Shown here piece after piece: positions 34,062-45,220 of a stretch of 64,000 bases of DNA; the first letter of the stretch is position 1; every line of letters begins with the position of its first letter. Made by a program: the position numbers and the translations under genes. The stretch is from Atherinomorus stipes (taxonomy: Eukaryota; Chordata; Actinopteri; Atheriniformes; Atherinidae), in NCBI GenBank assembly GCA_023101725.1, contig JALJCO010003008.1, positions 682,001 through 746,000 on the forward strand, read 5' to 3'. A model generated the notes under the pieces. It made no database searches, had not been told where the DNA came from, and was given only the letters and a program-made list of their open reading frames with translations.

Positions 34062-34587
34062 ACTGAACGATGTAATGACTCACTCAGTTTAAAATGAGTG
34101 TTAAAATCTCTCTGAGATGCTCTTTTGCTCTCTTGCTCCTCCTGGTGGAAGTCAGTTGGCAGTTATTTAGCTTTGTTGTTTCTCTGTTTTTCTTTGTTGT
34201 TGTTTTTTGTTCCTCCTTGAGTTTCTCTGTTTCTTTTTCTTCTCAAAGTTGTTGTAGAGAGTTTTTGATCCAAAAATGTGGGAGTTTATCACATTTTTGT
34301 GACAAAAAAAGGCAAAAAAGTCAGGAGCTCATCCTCTGCCTGTTTCCCCCTTCAGAATAGTAGCAATTAGCTCAGTACTGAGCAGAGGGTCTGAATACTT
34401 ATGACCATGTGATATTTAAGTTTTTCTTCTTTAATAAATTTGTAAAAATTTCCAAAGTTTTTGTTTTTTTCTGTCAAGATGGGTTGCTGGGTGTACATTG
34501 AGAAATAAAATGATTTTTTTTTTTTTTTTTTTTTGGCAAAAGGCTGCAATAAAACAAAGTGTTAAAAGTTTAAAGGGGTCTGAATAC

Positions 34588-34808
34588 TTTTTTTTTTTTT
34601 TTGTTATACTTGTATGATCCCCGAGGGGAAATTAGGGCTCTGCATTTTACCCATCTCTGTACTGTGAGTATCAGAGAGCAGTGGGCTACTACTTAAAGCG
34701 CCCGGGGAGCAGTTGGTGGGGGGTTAAGGACCTTGCTCAGGGGTCCACAGTGGTACACCCAGGAGTCGTGGTACCATTTCTATTTATATTTCTGTACCAT
34801 TTATATTT
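34588..34808 (+). mobile_element. Insertion in the Tc1 end (SINE- or LINE-tail-like)
   Basis: Unit 1 reads TGAATACCTTCTGTACCC without a break. Unit 2 has about 220 bases between TGAATAC and TTCTGTACCC: a T-run, ATCCCCGAGGGGAAATTAGG, AAGGACCTTGCTCAGGGGTC, and a short duplication of the TTTATATTTCTGTACC word. The GACCTTGCTCAGGGG motif is a frequent fish repeat. Family uncertain. Confidence 0.55.
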
Positions 34809-35505
34809 CTGTACCCACTGTATGTAATGGGCTGATTTTGACTTCCTGGTGTTATTGCAGGCTCAGCATAGCAGTGAATTACATGCAGTGTATAGTACTG
34901 AGACGTAAAAAACTCAGACACTGATGCTGGAAAATAAGCAGATTTTTTTTTTACTTACTAAAACATTCCAGACTGACCTGACCACTTGTATTGATTAATG
35001 GAAAAGTTGCTGTGTGCTGATCTGGAACATATGGAGATTGCACAACAAAGAAATGCATCCAGATGCAGAGATGCAACTTCAAAAGTGTCAGTCATTAACC
35101 AATGAGTCATTAATAATAAGCTCTGCAGATTACAAGTTACTCTCTCTATTTGATGTGTGTGGGTCTGATATAGACCCAACATTTCTATGTCACAAGGTCA
35201 TCAAAGAGTACATTTGATCTAAGTTGAGCAATCTTCTCAGAATAGGTGCATCTGTGGGTATGGTCTTGTGTGGGAATGGAAATGATCGTCTTGGCCTCAT
35301 AAATATTTTCATCGCTAAAATAACAATGCTGAATAATATACAAACAACATAAGTCAAAGAGCTAACCCATAAAGCATACATGACCTTTATACCAACCAAA
35401 GGCCAGCAGAGGCTTCATGCCTTTAAAACCTGCCTCGGATCTGTCCTGTCAGTCTGTTTTCTGAGCAAACCACGGTGCAGATCAGTTTGTTTTCCATCTG
35501 AGGGC

Positions 35506-38500
35506 ATGATGAGTGCAATGAGGGGAGCAGTTCTGCTACTGCTGGCAGTGATCGGCTCAAATGCAGCACCATCTGCAGAAGAGTGCGCTGGTCTGACCAA
35601 AAGGCTGCTGACGAAAGACCTGCACAAGGTGAGTGTGGTCCTGGTCAGCCAACAGCGGCACCAGCCAGCATGCTACAAATTGGTGCCATCAGTTATATAA
35701 AATCCAAGATCCTTAAACCACTGCTTATACTTAGAAATATTTTAAGGTTTTTTCTTTATTATATCGAGTTTAAGTTGTCTGTTTGACCCTTTTATCTGTT
35801 TCTAACACAACAGCTATTACAATAATGTTTGGTTAATCCATCACAGACAGCCAGTCATGTTTCATTTTATTGACTCTTGTGTGTTGGGTTTGGACAAATT
35901 TTCCCTTTTAAACCCATACATTCCCATGCATCTGCCATTGGAGCTCTTTGCTTATTATGACTTATACTGTATCATTCTCCTCTTGCAGATTTATGGGGAC
36001 TGGGTTCTGGCCTGGTCTGTCTCCAACCATGAAGATCTCCTCCTGTTAAATGTCTCCAGCTCTCACGTCGAGTTTAAACTCCTCCCTGACAACAAAACCA
36101 TTATGTACAATGAGAGGAATGTGTACAAGTAAGTTTTCATATAAAAAATCATTTAAATGAAATTAAATGAATGATATGAAATGAAAGATACCTTATTTAT
36201 CCCAGAAGGGAAATTCAACATTGTAAAAGGCGCAATCTTTTTTTTATTTGTTTTTAACAATATAACATTTATATGAAATAATAATATAACAATAATGAGT
36301 CAGTCAGGCTTGTTCTCTAGGGTGATGGCTGCTGGCAGGAATGAGTTTCTGTATCTCTCCATTCTACAGCAAACCTTACGCAGCCTCCCACTGAACACAC
36401 TCTGTTGATTCTTCACCGTGTTGTGGAGAGGATGGGAAGTGTCCTCCATCATCTTCATCAGCTTGTGCAGCATTGTTTTTTGAACGATCAGCTCCAGCGG
36501 CTCCAGAGTTATCCCCAGCACAGAACCAGCTTTCTTGATCAGCTTGTTTAGTTTCTTCAAGTCTCTGATTCTGATGCTGCTGCCCCAGCAGATGCTGCAA
36601 AGCTGATTACACTTTCCATAACAGACTTGTAGAAGATCTGCAACATCTTGGTGCAGACGTTGGATGATCTCAGCTTCCTTAAGAAGTAGAGTCTGCTCTG
36701 ATCTTTCTAGTAGATGTAGTCAGTGTTGCATTTCCAGTCTAGTCTGTTATCCAGCTGAGCTCCAAGGTATTTGTAGTTCTCCACCACCTCCACCTCCTCT
36801 TCCAGGATATAGACAGGACCATGCTGCTTATTCTTGCTCCTCCTGAAGTCAACAACCATCTCTTTAGTCTTGCTGGTATTTAAGATGAGGTGATTGTTAC
36901 CAAACCATTTCACAAACTGATTGACCAGTTCCCTGTACTCAGCTTCTTGTCCATCACTGATACGCCCCACAACTACAGAGTCATCAGAATATTTCTGCAG
37001 ATGACAGGACTCAGAGTTATACTGGAAGTCTGAGGTGTACAGTGTAAAGAGGAATGGTGAGAGTACAGTCCCTTGTGGTGCTCCTGTGCTGCTGACCACC
37101 ATCTCAGATATACAACTTTTCAGTCTCACAAACTGTGGTCTGTTTGTTAGGTAGTCGTAAATCCAGGTGGTTGTGGAGGGATCCACCTGGAAGTTATGGA
37201 GCTTCTCACATAGCAAAGCAGGCTGAATAGTATTAAAGGCACTTGAAAAATCAAAGAACATGACCCTCAAAGAGCTGCCTGACTGGTCCAGATGAGAGTG
37301 GGCTCTCTGAATCAGGAAGATTATGGCGTCTTCAATTCCAAGTCCAATACGATATGCAAATTGTAACGGGTCCTGAAAGGTGTTAACTTGCTTGTTGAGG
37401 TGAGCCAGTAAGAGTCTCTCCAGGACTTTCATGATGTGAGATGTCAGGCCAACTGGTCTGTAGTCATTTTGTTCAGCTGGTTGATTTTTTTTAGGGACAG
37501 GAACAAGACAGGATGTTTTCCACAGCACAGGAACTCTGTTCTGTCTCAGGCTGGTGTTACAAAGGTGCTGGAGAACCGGACATAGTTGTTCTGAGCAGGT
37601 CTTGAGAACTCTGGGACTGACACCATCTGGACCTGCAGCCTTGTTCCGGTTCAGTTTCTCTAGCTGTTTCTTGACCTGGTTGCAGGAGACAATCAGGCTG
37701 GAGGTGGAGGCAAAAAGAGGTCTCAGGATGTCCTGATGTGGAGGGAGAGGAGGCTGTGTTCAGGTCCATGACTGAGGTGCAGGGTGACAGAGAGAAGGTG
37801 GGACAGGAAAGCTGTGGGCTCATAGAGGGTGTGTGGTGTGCTTGTTGGCAGGGGGGGGACTGAACCTATTGAAGAACATGTTCAGTTCGTTAGCTCTGTC
37901 CAGACTTCCATCAGTCTGATCCCCCTCTAACTTAAAGCCGGTGACCTTCTTCATTCTTCATTCATCCTTCATAAATAGCATTTAAGGTAGAATAAATTAT
38001 CCCCAGTCAGAATGATCATTATCTATTTCAAGATTGTGAGAAGCACATACTTGGATCAAAGTGCTTTACATCATAGCTCTATTTAGAAGTTGATACATAA
38101 TCACACCTTTAATCACTGTGACTGAAGGGGTCACAGTGATTGGTAAACAGTGAAAGTTTGGTCTGAGGGCCAGATGACTGCTGCGGTTTTTTTTACTGTT
38201 TTGTGTCGTTTTCAGACATAGTCTTGACTCCTGTACTACATACTTCACCAACATGACAGTACCCTCTGACAGCAGTACAGAGTACCACACTCTGCCAAGT
38301 GATTCCATCAGTAAGTACAACTTACAAGCAAAAACGCTGCACAATTGTGTGATAAATGTGATTTACTGTATGTCCTGTTCATTATTTATTCTTTAGAGTC
38401 CAATTAGACCGGTTCAGGTAATCTGGCTAATCTCCTTTTGCCCAGTATACAGACAATTGTAAATTGATTTAATGACCCATGATTTGGTTGTGATTGACAA

Positions 38501-41227
38501 AGTTTCATTATTTATTATCTTTTTCTTTATTTCTTTCTCACTATTTTACTTATGTGATCATGCTGTACCATCACTTACCTTTCATTTACAGTAGTTTGTG
38601 ATTTTTATTTGTGAAAAGCACTTTATAAATACATTTTACTTACTTACGGAAACAAATGTTGCCAACATTTTGCAACTTTTAGTTTCTCTTGCATGTAAAT
38701 ATATCCAGGGCTAATTGCCCAAACATATTAGAATGGTAATTTTGTCAGATAATTCTGTAATTATAAAATGTCGAGTTTATTACAGCAGGTAGTCAGGATT
38801 GAAAGTAATTAAGTTTCCATTCAGTCAACATCTCTGCTGTTTTTGAGCATCTGACACAAAAAATAGAAAATGTGTGAATGAATGGGTTTTATGGCGTTTC
38901 AGGTCATATCAATATACACTTTGGACTTTTACAGAAAGTTGCATGCTATCTCTCCTCTGTCTTGGTCTTCCTTGTTGCCTACTTCTGTCTCTGGATGGGA
39001 AAGTGGTTGCATTAGTTGAGCAGTCTAGTTGGGAGTCTTTTTGAGGAGTTTTCTGCTTATAGCTGCATGTCACAGGTGAGGTTGTCCAGACTTTAGAGCT
39101 TCAGTTTTAACAGTTTTGGACAGACTAATGTGTCACATTAACTTGTGTTATATAGTGTTGTATAGTACACTACACTGCAGTGTGATATATTCCAAGTGAA
39201 ATGACAGAACTGTGTCATTATGACTATAAGGAAAATGTTGAATTGTGCAATGCACATAAATTGGTATTGATCTACTGTACCAGTAAAAAGGTTGGACACA
39301 TTTTCTCATTAAATCTAATGGGAAATGTAAATGATAGTACAGGTAATACCCAAAAAATTAGAATATCCTGAAAAAATTCACGTATTTCCATAATTGAACT
39401 TAATAGGTGCAATTTGCATATTGTATAGACAAGTAATATGTGAATCAATATTTTTCAAGCTTTTATTTGTTTGGATGTTGCTGATTAGAAGTTGCAGCTT
39501 AAGAAAACCTCTAAATCAAAAACTAAAAAAAAAAAATTAATTCTGTGAAAAACTCCAGTATTGTAGGCTCAGAGTGTCACATTCTAATTAGGTAAGTAAT
39601 CCAAAACATTTGCAAAAGTGCCCTGATCCTTTTAAAAAGTCTCTGTCTTGGTTCAGAAGAATTCACAATCATGGGGAAGACTGCTGATCTGACCGTTGTG
39701 CAGACAACCATCACTGACTCCCTGCACAAGGTGGGAAAGACACAAAAAGTGATAGCAAAAAAAACCTGGTTGTTCTCTGAGTGCTGTCTCAAAGCACATT
39801 AATGGACAGTTAAGTGGAAGGAAGAAGTGTGGAAGAAAACAATGTACAAGCCAGAGGGCTGATCACAGCCTTGAGAAGATTGTCAGGAAAGGGCCTTTCA
39901 AAAGTGTGGGGGAACTTCATAAAGAATGGACTGAGGCTGGAGTTACTGCTTCAATAGAAACAACATGCAGGCGGATGCTGGACATGGGCTTCAAATGATG
40001 AATTCCTGTTGTCAAGCCACTCCTCAACAACAAGCAACGCCAGAAGCGCCTTAGCTGGGCTTGAGAAAAGAAGGACTGGTCTGTTGCCCAAAAGTCCTCT
40101 TCCTTGAATAGGAAGAGACCAAACAATAGAGAAGAGCTCAGGGCTGTGATTGAAGCATGCTGGTCTTCCATTACACCTGAGATATGCCACAAGCTGGTAG
40201 CATCCATGCCACGCCGGGTTACGGTAATTATTAAAGGGGCCCCCACCAAGTACTAAGTACAGATGCAAGATTTTACATTAGGAGGCCTGACTTTTTTGTA
40301 TTTAAAGTCCTTTTTAAATTAATTTCATGCAATATTCTAATTTTTTGAGGTTTTGAATTTGAGGTTTGCTGCAAGTCCTAATCAGCAACATTCAAACAAA
40401 TAAAAGCTTGAAATATAGTGATTCACATATCATTTGTCTATACAATATGTAAATTGCACCTTTTAAGTTGAAGTATTGAAATACATGAACTTTTTTCAGA
40501 ATATTCAAATTTTTGGGGTAGAACCTGCATATTAGTGTTTTAGTTACTTTGTGTGTTACGTTCTTTTTCTTGTTTTTTCTTTCCTTTTTTCTGCACTTAT
40601 TTGTGTCTTACACTTGTTTTGTGTATTTTGTGCGACAGGAGTGGAGAAGGACGGCAATGTTTGGAAGTATAATATCACCGGTAATGTTGAATTCTATGAG
40701 AGCTGTGGCAACTGCCTATTGATGACCTACAATACCTCATCCATCGGATACCTGCTAAGCTACAGTAATGCACAAAATTGTTTATTTGACATGATTGGAA
40801 AAAAGAAAGCAAAGCAAAAGAAAAGAAAAGGAAATTAAAACAATTTTTGTACTTTTTTTTCACAATTTTTACAATGTTTTACTTGTAGTAATTATGATGC
40901 ACATTCAGCCCAGATAAGTTAATGACAAAATGTGAGATCTCACTGACATTTGTCCACATTATTGTGTTTAGAGAGGGAGGGGTCACATCGTGATGTCGAG
41001 CAAATGAAAACTGCCCATGATGACCTGAAGAAAATTGCTGTGTGTCTTGGATTCCCTTTTGACAAACCATACACTTACGATGGACTTGCAGGTGATTGAC
41101 CAGTATGACACACAAGATAAACAATCACTAATGATAAATGCTTCTTTGGCTTTAAAATGATCTAACATGACTCCTGTCATCCCTCATCCCAGACTTTTGT
41201 CATCGCAAATCTGCTCCAGATGCCTAA
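35506..41227 (+). CDS. Gene E: secreted lipocalin (TBT-bp/PSTBP type), paralogue of D
   Basis: Six exons: 35506-35628, 35989-36128, 38216-38310, 40639-40764, 40972-41091 and 41193-41227. Introns are GT-AG with the same phases as D (0-2-1-1-1); the product has 212 aa. Signal peptide, GDW motif and cysteine pattern are as in D. Exon 2 is 6 nt shorter, removing two residues after NHED. Exon 4 has nine changed residues of 42 (for instance acidic residues of D become Ile, Asn or Gly), adding sequons (NIT, NTS). Exon 6 is identical to D. Introns 2 and 3 have grown by insertion of a LINE, a LINE tail and a Tc1-like element without touching splice sites. Likely intact and expressed, with an altered ligand pocket or surface; this is inference. 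Confidence 0.86.
36159..37972 (-). mobile_element. Rex1/L2-clade LINE insertion with AAAT target duplication
   Basis: Comparison with the empty site in gene D intron 2 places this insertion exactly; AAAT stands on both sides (36155-36158 and 37973-37976). On the minus strand, 37528 to 36707 encodes 273 residues of reverse transcriptase: QNDYRPVGLTSHIMKVLERL, FFDFSSAFNTIQP, TGAPQGTVLSPFLFTLYTSD, KYSDDSVVVG (active-site box with S before DD), and NTSKTKEMVVDFRR. More coding text follows frame-broken to 36300. The endonuclease domain is missing (5' truncated). The 3' end (reverse of CTTATTTATCCCAGAAGGGA) is Rex1-like. Confidence 0.88.
38354..38647 (+). mobile_element. LINE 3' tail insertion in gene E intron 3
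   Basis: Gene D reads GTGTGATGGAAAC; gene E has 294 bases between GTGTGAT and GGAAAC. The inserted piece ends AAAGCACTTTATAAATACAT and a (TTAC)n tail, typical of a 5'-truncated LINE copy. Confidence 0.75.
39340..40529 (+). mobile_element. Tc1-like transposon in gene E intron 3
   Basis: About 1.19 kb between TA dinucleotides (39338-39339 and 40530-40531). The left end CAGGTAATACCCAAAAAATT corresponds to the reversed right end, TGCAGGTTCTACCCCAAAAA. Gene D has an uninterrupted TATA at the same spot. Inside, a broken transposase is readable from 39673: MGKTADLTVVQTTITDSLHK (helix-turn-helix), later GELHKEWTEAGVTASIETTC, with stops and frame changes; the DDE part is largely lost. Confidence 0.85.
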
Positions 41228-41303
41228 TTGGAACAAAAGGAAGTGGTCAACACACAGTACCATCTGCAATGAAACCACTCAACCCCCTCCAAAAAAGGCA
41301 ACA

Positions 41304-41309
41304 AATAAA
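41304..41309 (+). terminator. Poly(A) signal of gene E
   Basis: AATAAA lies 76 bases after the gene E stop codon, matching the position in gene D. Confidence 0.65.
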
Positions 41310-41931
41310 GAAAGAAAATACAAACTCTAAACATGTGTTGTTGTTTTTCATTTTCCTCAAAAAAACAGATTTTATCAATTTATTTTAGTTTCATTTCTCT
41401 GTTTAATTGTCTCAGTTTAATGAATTAGAGAGAGCTCAGTAAAAGAAAAAGAAAAAAATCTATAATGATTCTAAATCAATAAACTAAATACAAACAGAGA
41501 TGCGCTAAATGAGTACAGGACTGAAAATGACTCCAGTGAGATGTGAAACAGGAGGGAAAAAAACAACCAAAAACCTCACAAGAAAGAAAAACACAGAGGC
41601 ACAGACTAACCAGTTCTCCATAACTGAAGTCACACTTTGGGTTCTTTAGTCTTAAGTAAAGTAAATTGTTGAAGAAATTAATTTCATATTGCAGCTGTGT
41701 GCAATTCAAATGAGGTACATCAGTCTGCGACCCGGCACAACAAGATTCGCTCAATAGTTTTTAGCTTATCCATTTTCTACTCCAGTTCAGGACTGCAGAG
41801 GGGCTGGACCCTAACAGTTACTATTATAGGAGGCAACTTCTCCAAAAGTTGACCCTAGACAGATGGCCGGTCCATCACCAGGCCAAAAAACGAGACAAAC
41901 CATGTATGTTCACAATCACTCTAAAGATTAA

Positions 41932-42909
41932 AGGGACTAGAGGCAAGATTAGGAAACGAAACTCGTGACAGCCGCAATTGGCACTTCAGGCCACAAGCCG
42001 GGAGCGTGAACAAACTGAAGCTACAATGTTGTTTACTAACCTTTTTCTTCGTAGTTACACTTTTTAGTGTCTTTCAGTTGATCTGGATCATTTGCTGACG
42101 GCAGAAGAATCCATAACTATCACTTACAGGCTGTGTCCGAATGTTCACCCTATTCCCTAGTAGGGCCCTATGTAGGGATCACGCCATTTTGTAGGGGTGT
42201 CCGAATGTCCAGAAAGAAAAAGGTAGTGCACTCAGTTACCCACAATGCATCTTGAAAACTAGTGAACTTTGATGGTCCCTAGACGGGACAATATAGACCA
42301 CAGTGCATTGCGGTCAGGAAAGCTGAATGGCGTGAGGTGTTGGACACATCGAGCGGCAAAAAAAAGGAGAGAAAAAACAACAGAAAAGAGATTAAACACA
42401 ATATAAGTAAATGAAATACATTCTTAAAATTACAGATTTGATTTGGAATTAAATCTTTTCGCGAGTCGTGGATGCCGCCATGGTTGCCACGGTGACAGCT
42501 GGTAATCATGTGATTTGCGGTGAGGAAAAAGTAGTCAACTTTGTGTCTGAATCACAGGCAAAATGAGGGCACTAGATAGTCTGCTATGTAGTGCAGCCCT
42601 ATGTAGTGGATGAGGGTTTAGAGAGGAGGGAGGACATTCGGACACAGCCACAGTGTTTGAATTTACCGCGACCGTCTTCTTCCTGTATCAAAACTGCGGA
42701 TGTACCGTCATCTGACGTCACGTCCGCGGGGCAGCGCGGCAAATTCGGCCACGGAATTGCAGCGCATTTTGCAGCACACAGCCTGTTCAAGGCAACGGAG
42801 AGAAACGTGAGCGGAAACGTTCTTTTTGGTATTTAGCGCTTCATCACCCATTAGTATTAAAAAAATAGACATGTATGTTTGTTTGTTTGATTTTTAAATT
42901 CCTGCCTCT
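41932..42909. mobile_element. TTAA-flanked non-autonomous transposon, family 2 (full copy)
   Basis: TTAA occurs at 41928-41931 and 42910-42913, while unit 1 has a single TTAA at 32649-32652. This defines a 978-base insertion with a TTAA target duplication. The ends share AGAGGCARGA words in inverted order. A second element (42129-42650) lies within it. The left 65 bases recur at 4908-4972. Confidence 0.8.
42129..42650. mobile_element. Nested element with GGCTGTGTCCGAATG ends
   Basis: The left GGCTGTGTCCGAATG is matched in reverse by CATTCGGACACAGCC on the right. Internal subterminal words (CCTATTCCCTAG / CTATGTAGTGCAGCCCTATG) are typical of this fish element type. It lies inside the family 2 TTAA element, so it inserted later or forms part of its body. 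No transposase. Confidence 0.7.
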
Positions 42910-43200
42910 TTAATTCTGAATTCCCAGGGAACATAGCATGCATGTTTTTTCACTGTGGGAGGGAGCAGGGTCTTCAGTTCTCTGGGGCTGGCACGATCCC
43001 TATCAGCAGCCTCGATCTGGTTCAGACTCTCTGCCTATCATGACAGACGGGTTGGAGGTGGAGGCTGAGAGGGTCTCTGTGTTGGTGGGACTGGATTTAT
43101 TCCATGAACACCTCTGTTTATAAGCTACAAAATTTAGTTAAAAGATACAAAACCTCTAACAGACTAAAAAGCACTGACAGGGTTAGTGGCAGCTCCTTTG

Positions 43201-43385
43201 TCAAATTCTGATTTTATCAGAACTGTTAATTATTTTATTTCCATGATTTTATCTTATTTAATTTTTTTCTGAATTTCTTTTATTTCTTTTTTTTTTATTA
43301 TTTCTTCTGCACCCATTGTAATGCTTTGTTTTATGCAAAGCACCTTGAATTGTCTATGAAATGTGCTATACAAATAAACTTGCCC
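43201..43385 (+). mobile_element. LINE 3' tail in unit 2
   Basis: Duplicate of the LINE tail at 32940-33130, ending GTGCTATACAAATAAACTTG. It marks the right border of unit 2. Confidence 0.65.
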
Positions 43386-43394
43386 CGATAGACT

Positions 43395-44270
43395 GTCAAA
43401 AACTGATTGGATGAGGGGAATCAATAAACGCTTAACTAACTAAGAATGATCGATCTGAGTTTTAGAAAGGTAAATGAACTTGATGGCATGTAGTGTAATG
43501 TGCTCAATGAGATAAAATGTAAAGTAAAGCTTTGCAATTAAGCCAGTTTTGACATAAAAACAGCTCAAATTTGACTTTTAATCATACTAACTTGAATTTA
43601 GACAACTGGACATTTTTTCTTGGTTTTTGAAGACATTTCAGCTCCCATCAAAATAGCCTCAACTCAAACTAGTAGCTGGTGAGCACTGGCTTGTAACATT
43701 CACATATTAAGGGTTGTTAAGGTCAAATGTGTCACTGTCTTCCTACCACTGTAGATGTCATTCAAGTATTGCTACCTGTGAGTAGTTTAACCGCATGACC
43801 AAAACTCTTAGGTGATACCTGAGGTCTCTTTATCTGTTCAGAGATGGTTTTTCCAGTTTAACATAGATGGCTTCCTTGATGCCTCTCTCAAATCTGTCCT
43901 ATATGTCCAAAATGTGAACACCTCAAAATAGTGTCTATTTCAAAAGAGTACTGAAATGGCCTGTAGAGCTGGCTCTCCTATTGTGCATTTATGAAATGGT
44001 TGTTTGATTTTAGGTCTGGGCACTCATTGCTGCACTCAAACCTTGCATGCGTACATGATACTACTCAGCTTGAATTTGGATCCTTTGTCCTTTCGGTAAA
44101 CCAGCCTCTGCTTGAGGGTGTTTTATGGTTTAAAATATACTGGAATGTTGGCTTGTAAAGGTATCCTTATGAGTTTCTCAGACACTCCTGATGATGTTCT
44201 TGTGCTTGTTCTTCTTGTCTTTTCTGTTTGTGTGTTTTTGTTTTGTTTGTTTTTTGTTGTTGTTGTTGTT

Positions 44271-44302
<32 letters not shown>

Positions 44303-45100
44303 GTCTCCACATTTTGCAATTTCCCTTTGGGATGAATAAAGTATTTTTCATTCCCTAGATGATTTAATGAAAAGCCAGTTTGGATATCTACAGGTTTAAA
44401 ATGACTGATGACAATTTGTGATTCAATAGGTGCGAGTCAAAAATTAGATCTTTGTGTGTTAGTTTCTGGCGCACCTCAGTGTTGAGAGTCTCCTCAATGT
44501 GTTTAAAAAATGCTAAATTTGTTGTCATCCTCCTTCATAAGTTTAATGTTGCTGTCCACTAAGGTGATGTGCTGTGTGAATGTTGGGATTTTTGGCCCAG
44601 GTGAGAATATGTCTGTACCAGTAACTGTGTTCCCTCATAGGAACTGGAGGATGCAAGGATGGGAGGATATAAAAGTCATAAAACCATTAGATGTGATGAC
44701 TGTGTAAAGTGAAACTGATAATACTGAATGCTTTTCCTATTAGTACACACCTGAAAAGTGAGGGGAAATCAAAGAACATAATGGTTTCACTGGGAGCCAG
44801 TTTCAAAGGTTGGGCAGGCTATTGTATATGATGTGGAGCGTCTCAATCCAGTTAAGCTACAATGAAGGCAAGTTGTTTAGAAAACACAGCTAAAAATGCT
44901 TGTTAGGAGCTGAGAAACAACACCAGCATTACTCTACCTCTTTTTCTTTTTATCTATTTATTTATTTATTTTAGTAACATCTCATTTAAATTCTTTAGCG
45001 CTAGTGAAATTGTCAGTAATGTAATCTCAGAAGGTGTTTAACCTCTAATGAAAGAGTATAGCTGTCAAAAGCCAAACATTATCAGACCGGATGTTGCGTA
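43395..45100. other. Spacer between gene E unit and mindy1
   Basis: No gene is recognised. Near 44318-44352 a Rex1-like LINE tail (AATTTCCCTTTGGGATGAAT) follows the G run. The rest is unremarkable. Confidence 0.5.
44282..44303 (+). repeat. Run of 22 G
   Basis: An uninterrupted guanine run follows a run of T and GTT repeats, just before a Rex1-like tail. Long G runs can form quadruplexes and are prone to sequence error. Confidence 0.85.
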
Positions 45101-45220
45101 TGAATTTGGTGGGCGGGGCCTCTCAGCCTCCTGTGTGCCTGTCGGAGAGGAATGTAAACAGCTAGCATGCCTGTTTGTCAGCTAGCATCAGCGCAGATCA
45201 CAGACCCACATCCGATGTCG
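45100..45220 (+). promoter_or_regulatory. mindy1: Probable first non-coding exon and promoter region of mindy1
   Basis: GGGCGGGGCC at 45111-45120 resembles an Sp1 site. It is followed by a leader-like stretch ending CCGATGTCG before GTAAGG at 45221, a good donor. The next exon holds the start codon at 46437. No TATA box is seen, as usual for housekeeping genes. Several GCTAGC palindromes lie here and up to 45590. The exon is inferred. Confidence 0.45.

Larger units (their letters stand above)
34366..43394 (+). repeat. Segmental tandem duplication, unit 2 (contains gene E)
   Basis: Matches unit 1 (28300-33135) along its whole length. It is about 4.2 kb longer owing to insertions at 34588-34808, 36159-37972, 38354-38647, 39340-40529 and 41932-42909. 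Its left edge lies inside the right end of the same Tc1 copy that borders unit 1. Confidence 0.92.

Noticed and set aside
37554..37823. Frames on both strands left of the LINE reverse transcriptase
   Set aside because: They belong to the frame-broken 5' part of the same LINE insertion.
29227..41227. A single two-domain fusion gene of D and E, as in pufferfish binding protein
   Set aside because: D has its own stop codon and poly(A) signal and E has its own signal peptide exon. Exon 5 of D (phase 1) cannot join exon 2 of E (phase 0) in frame.
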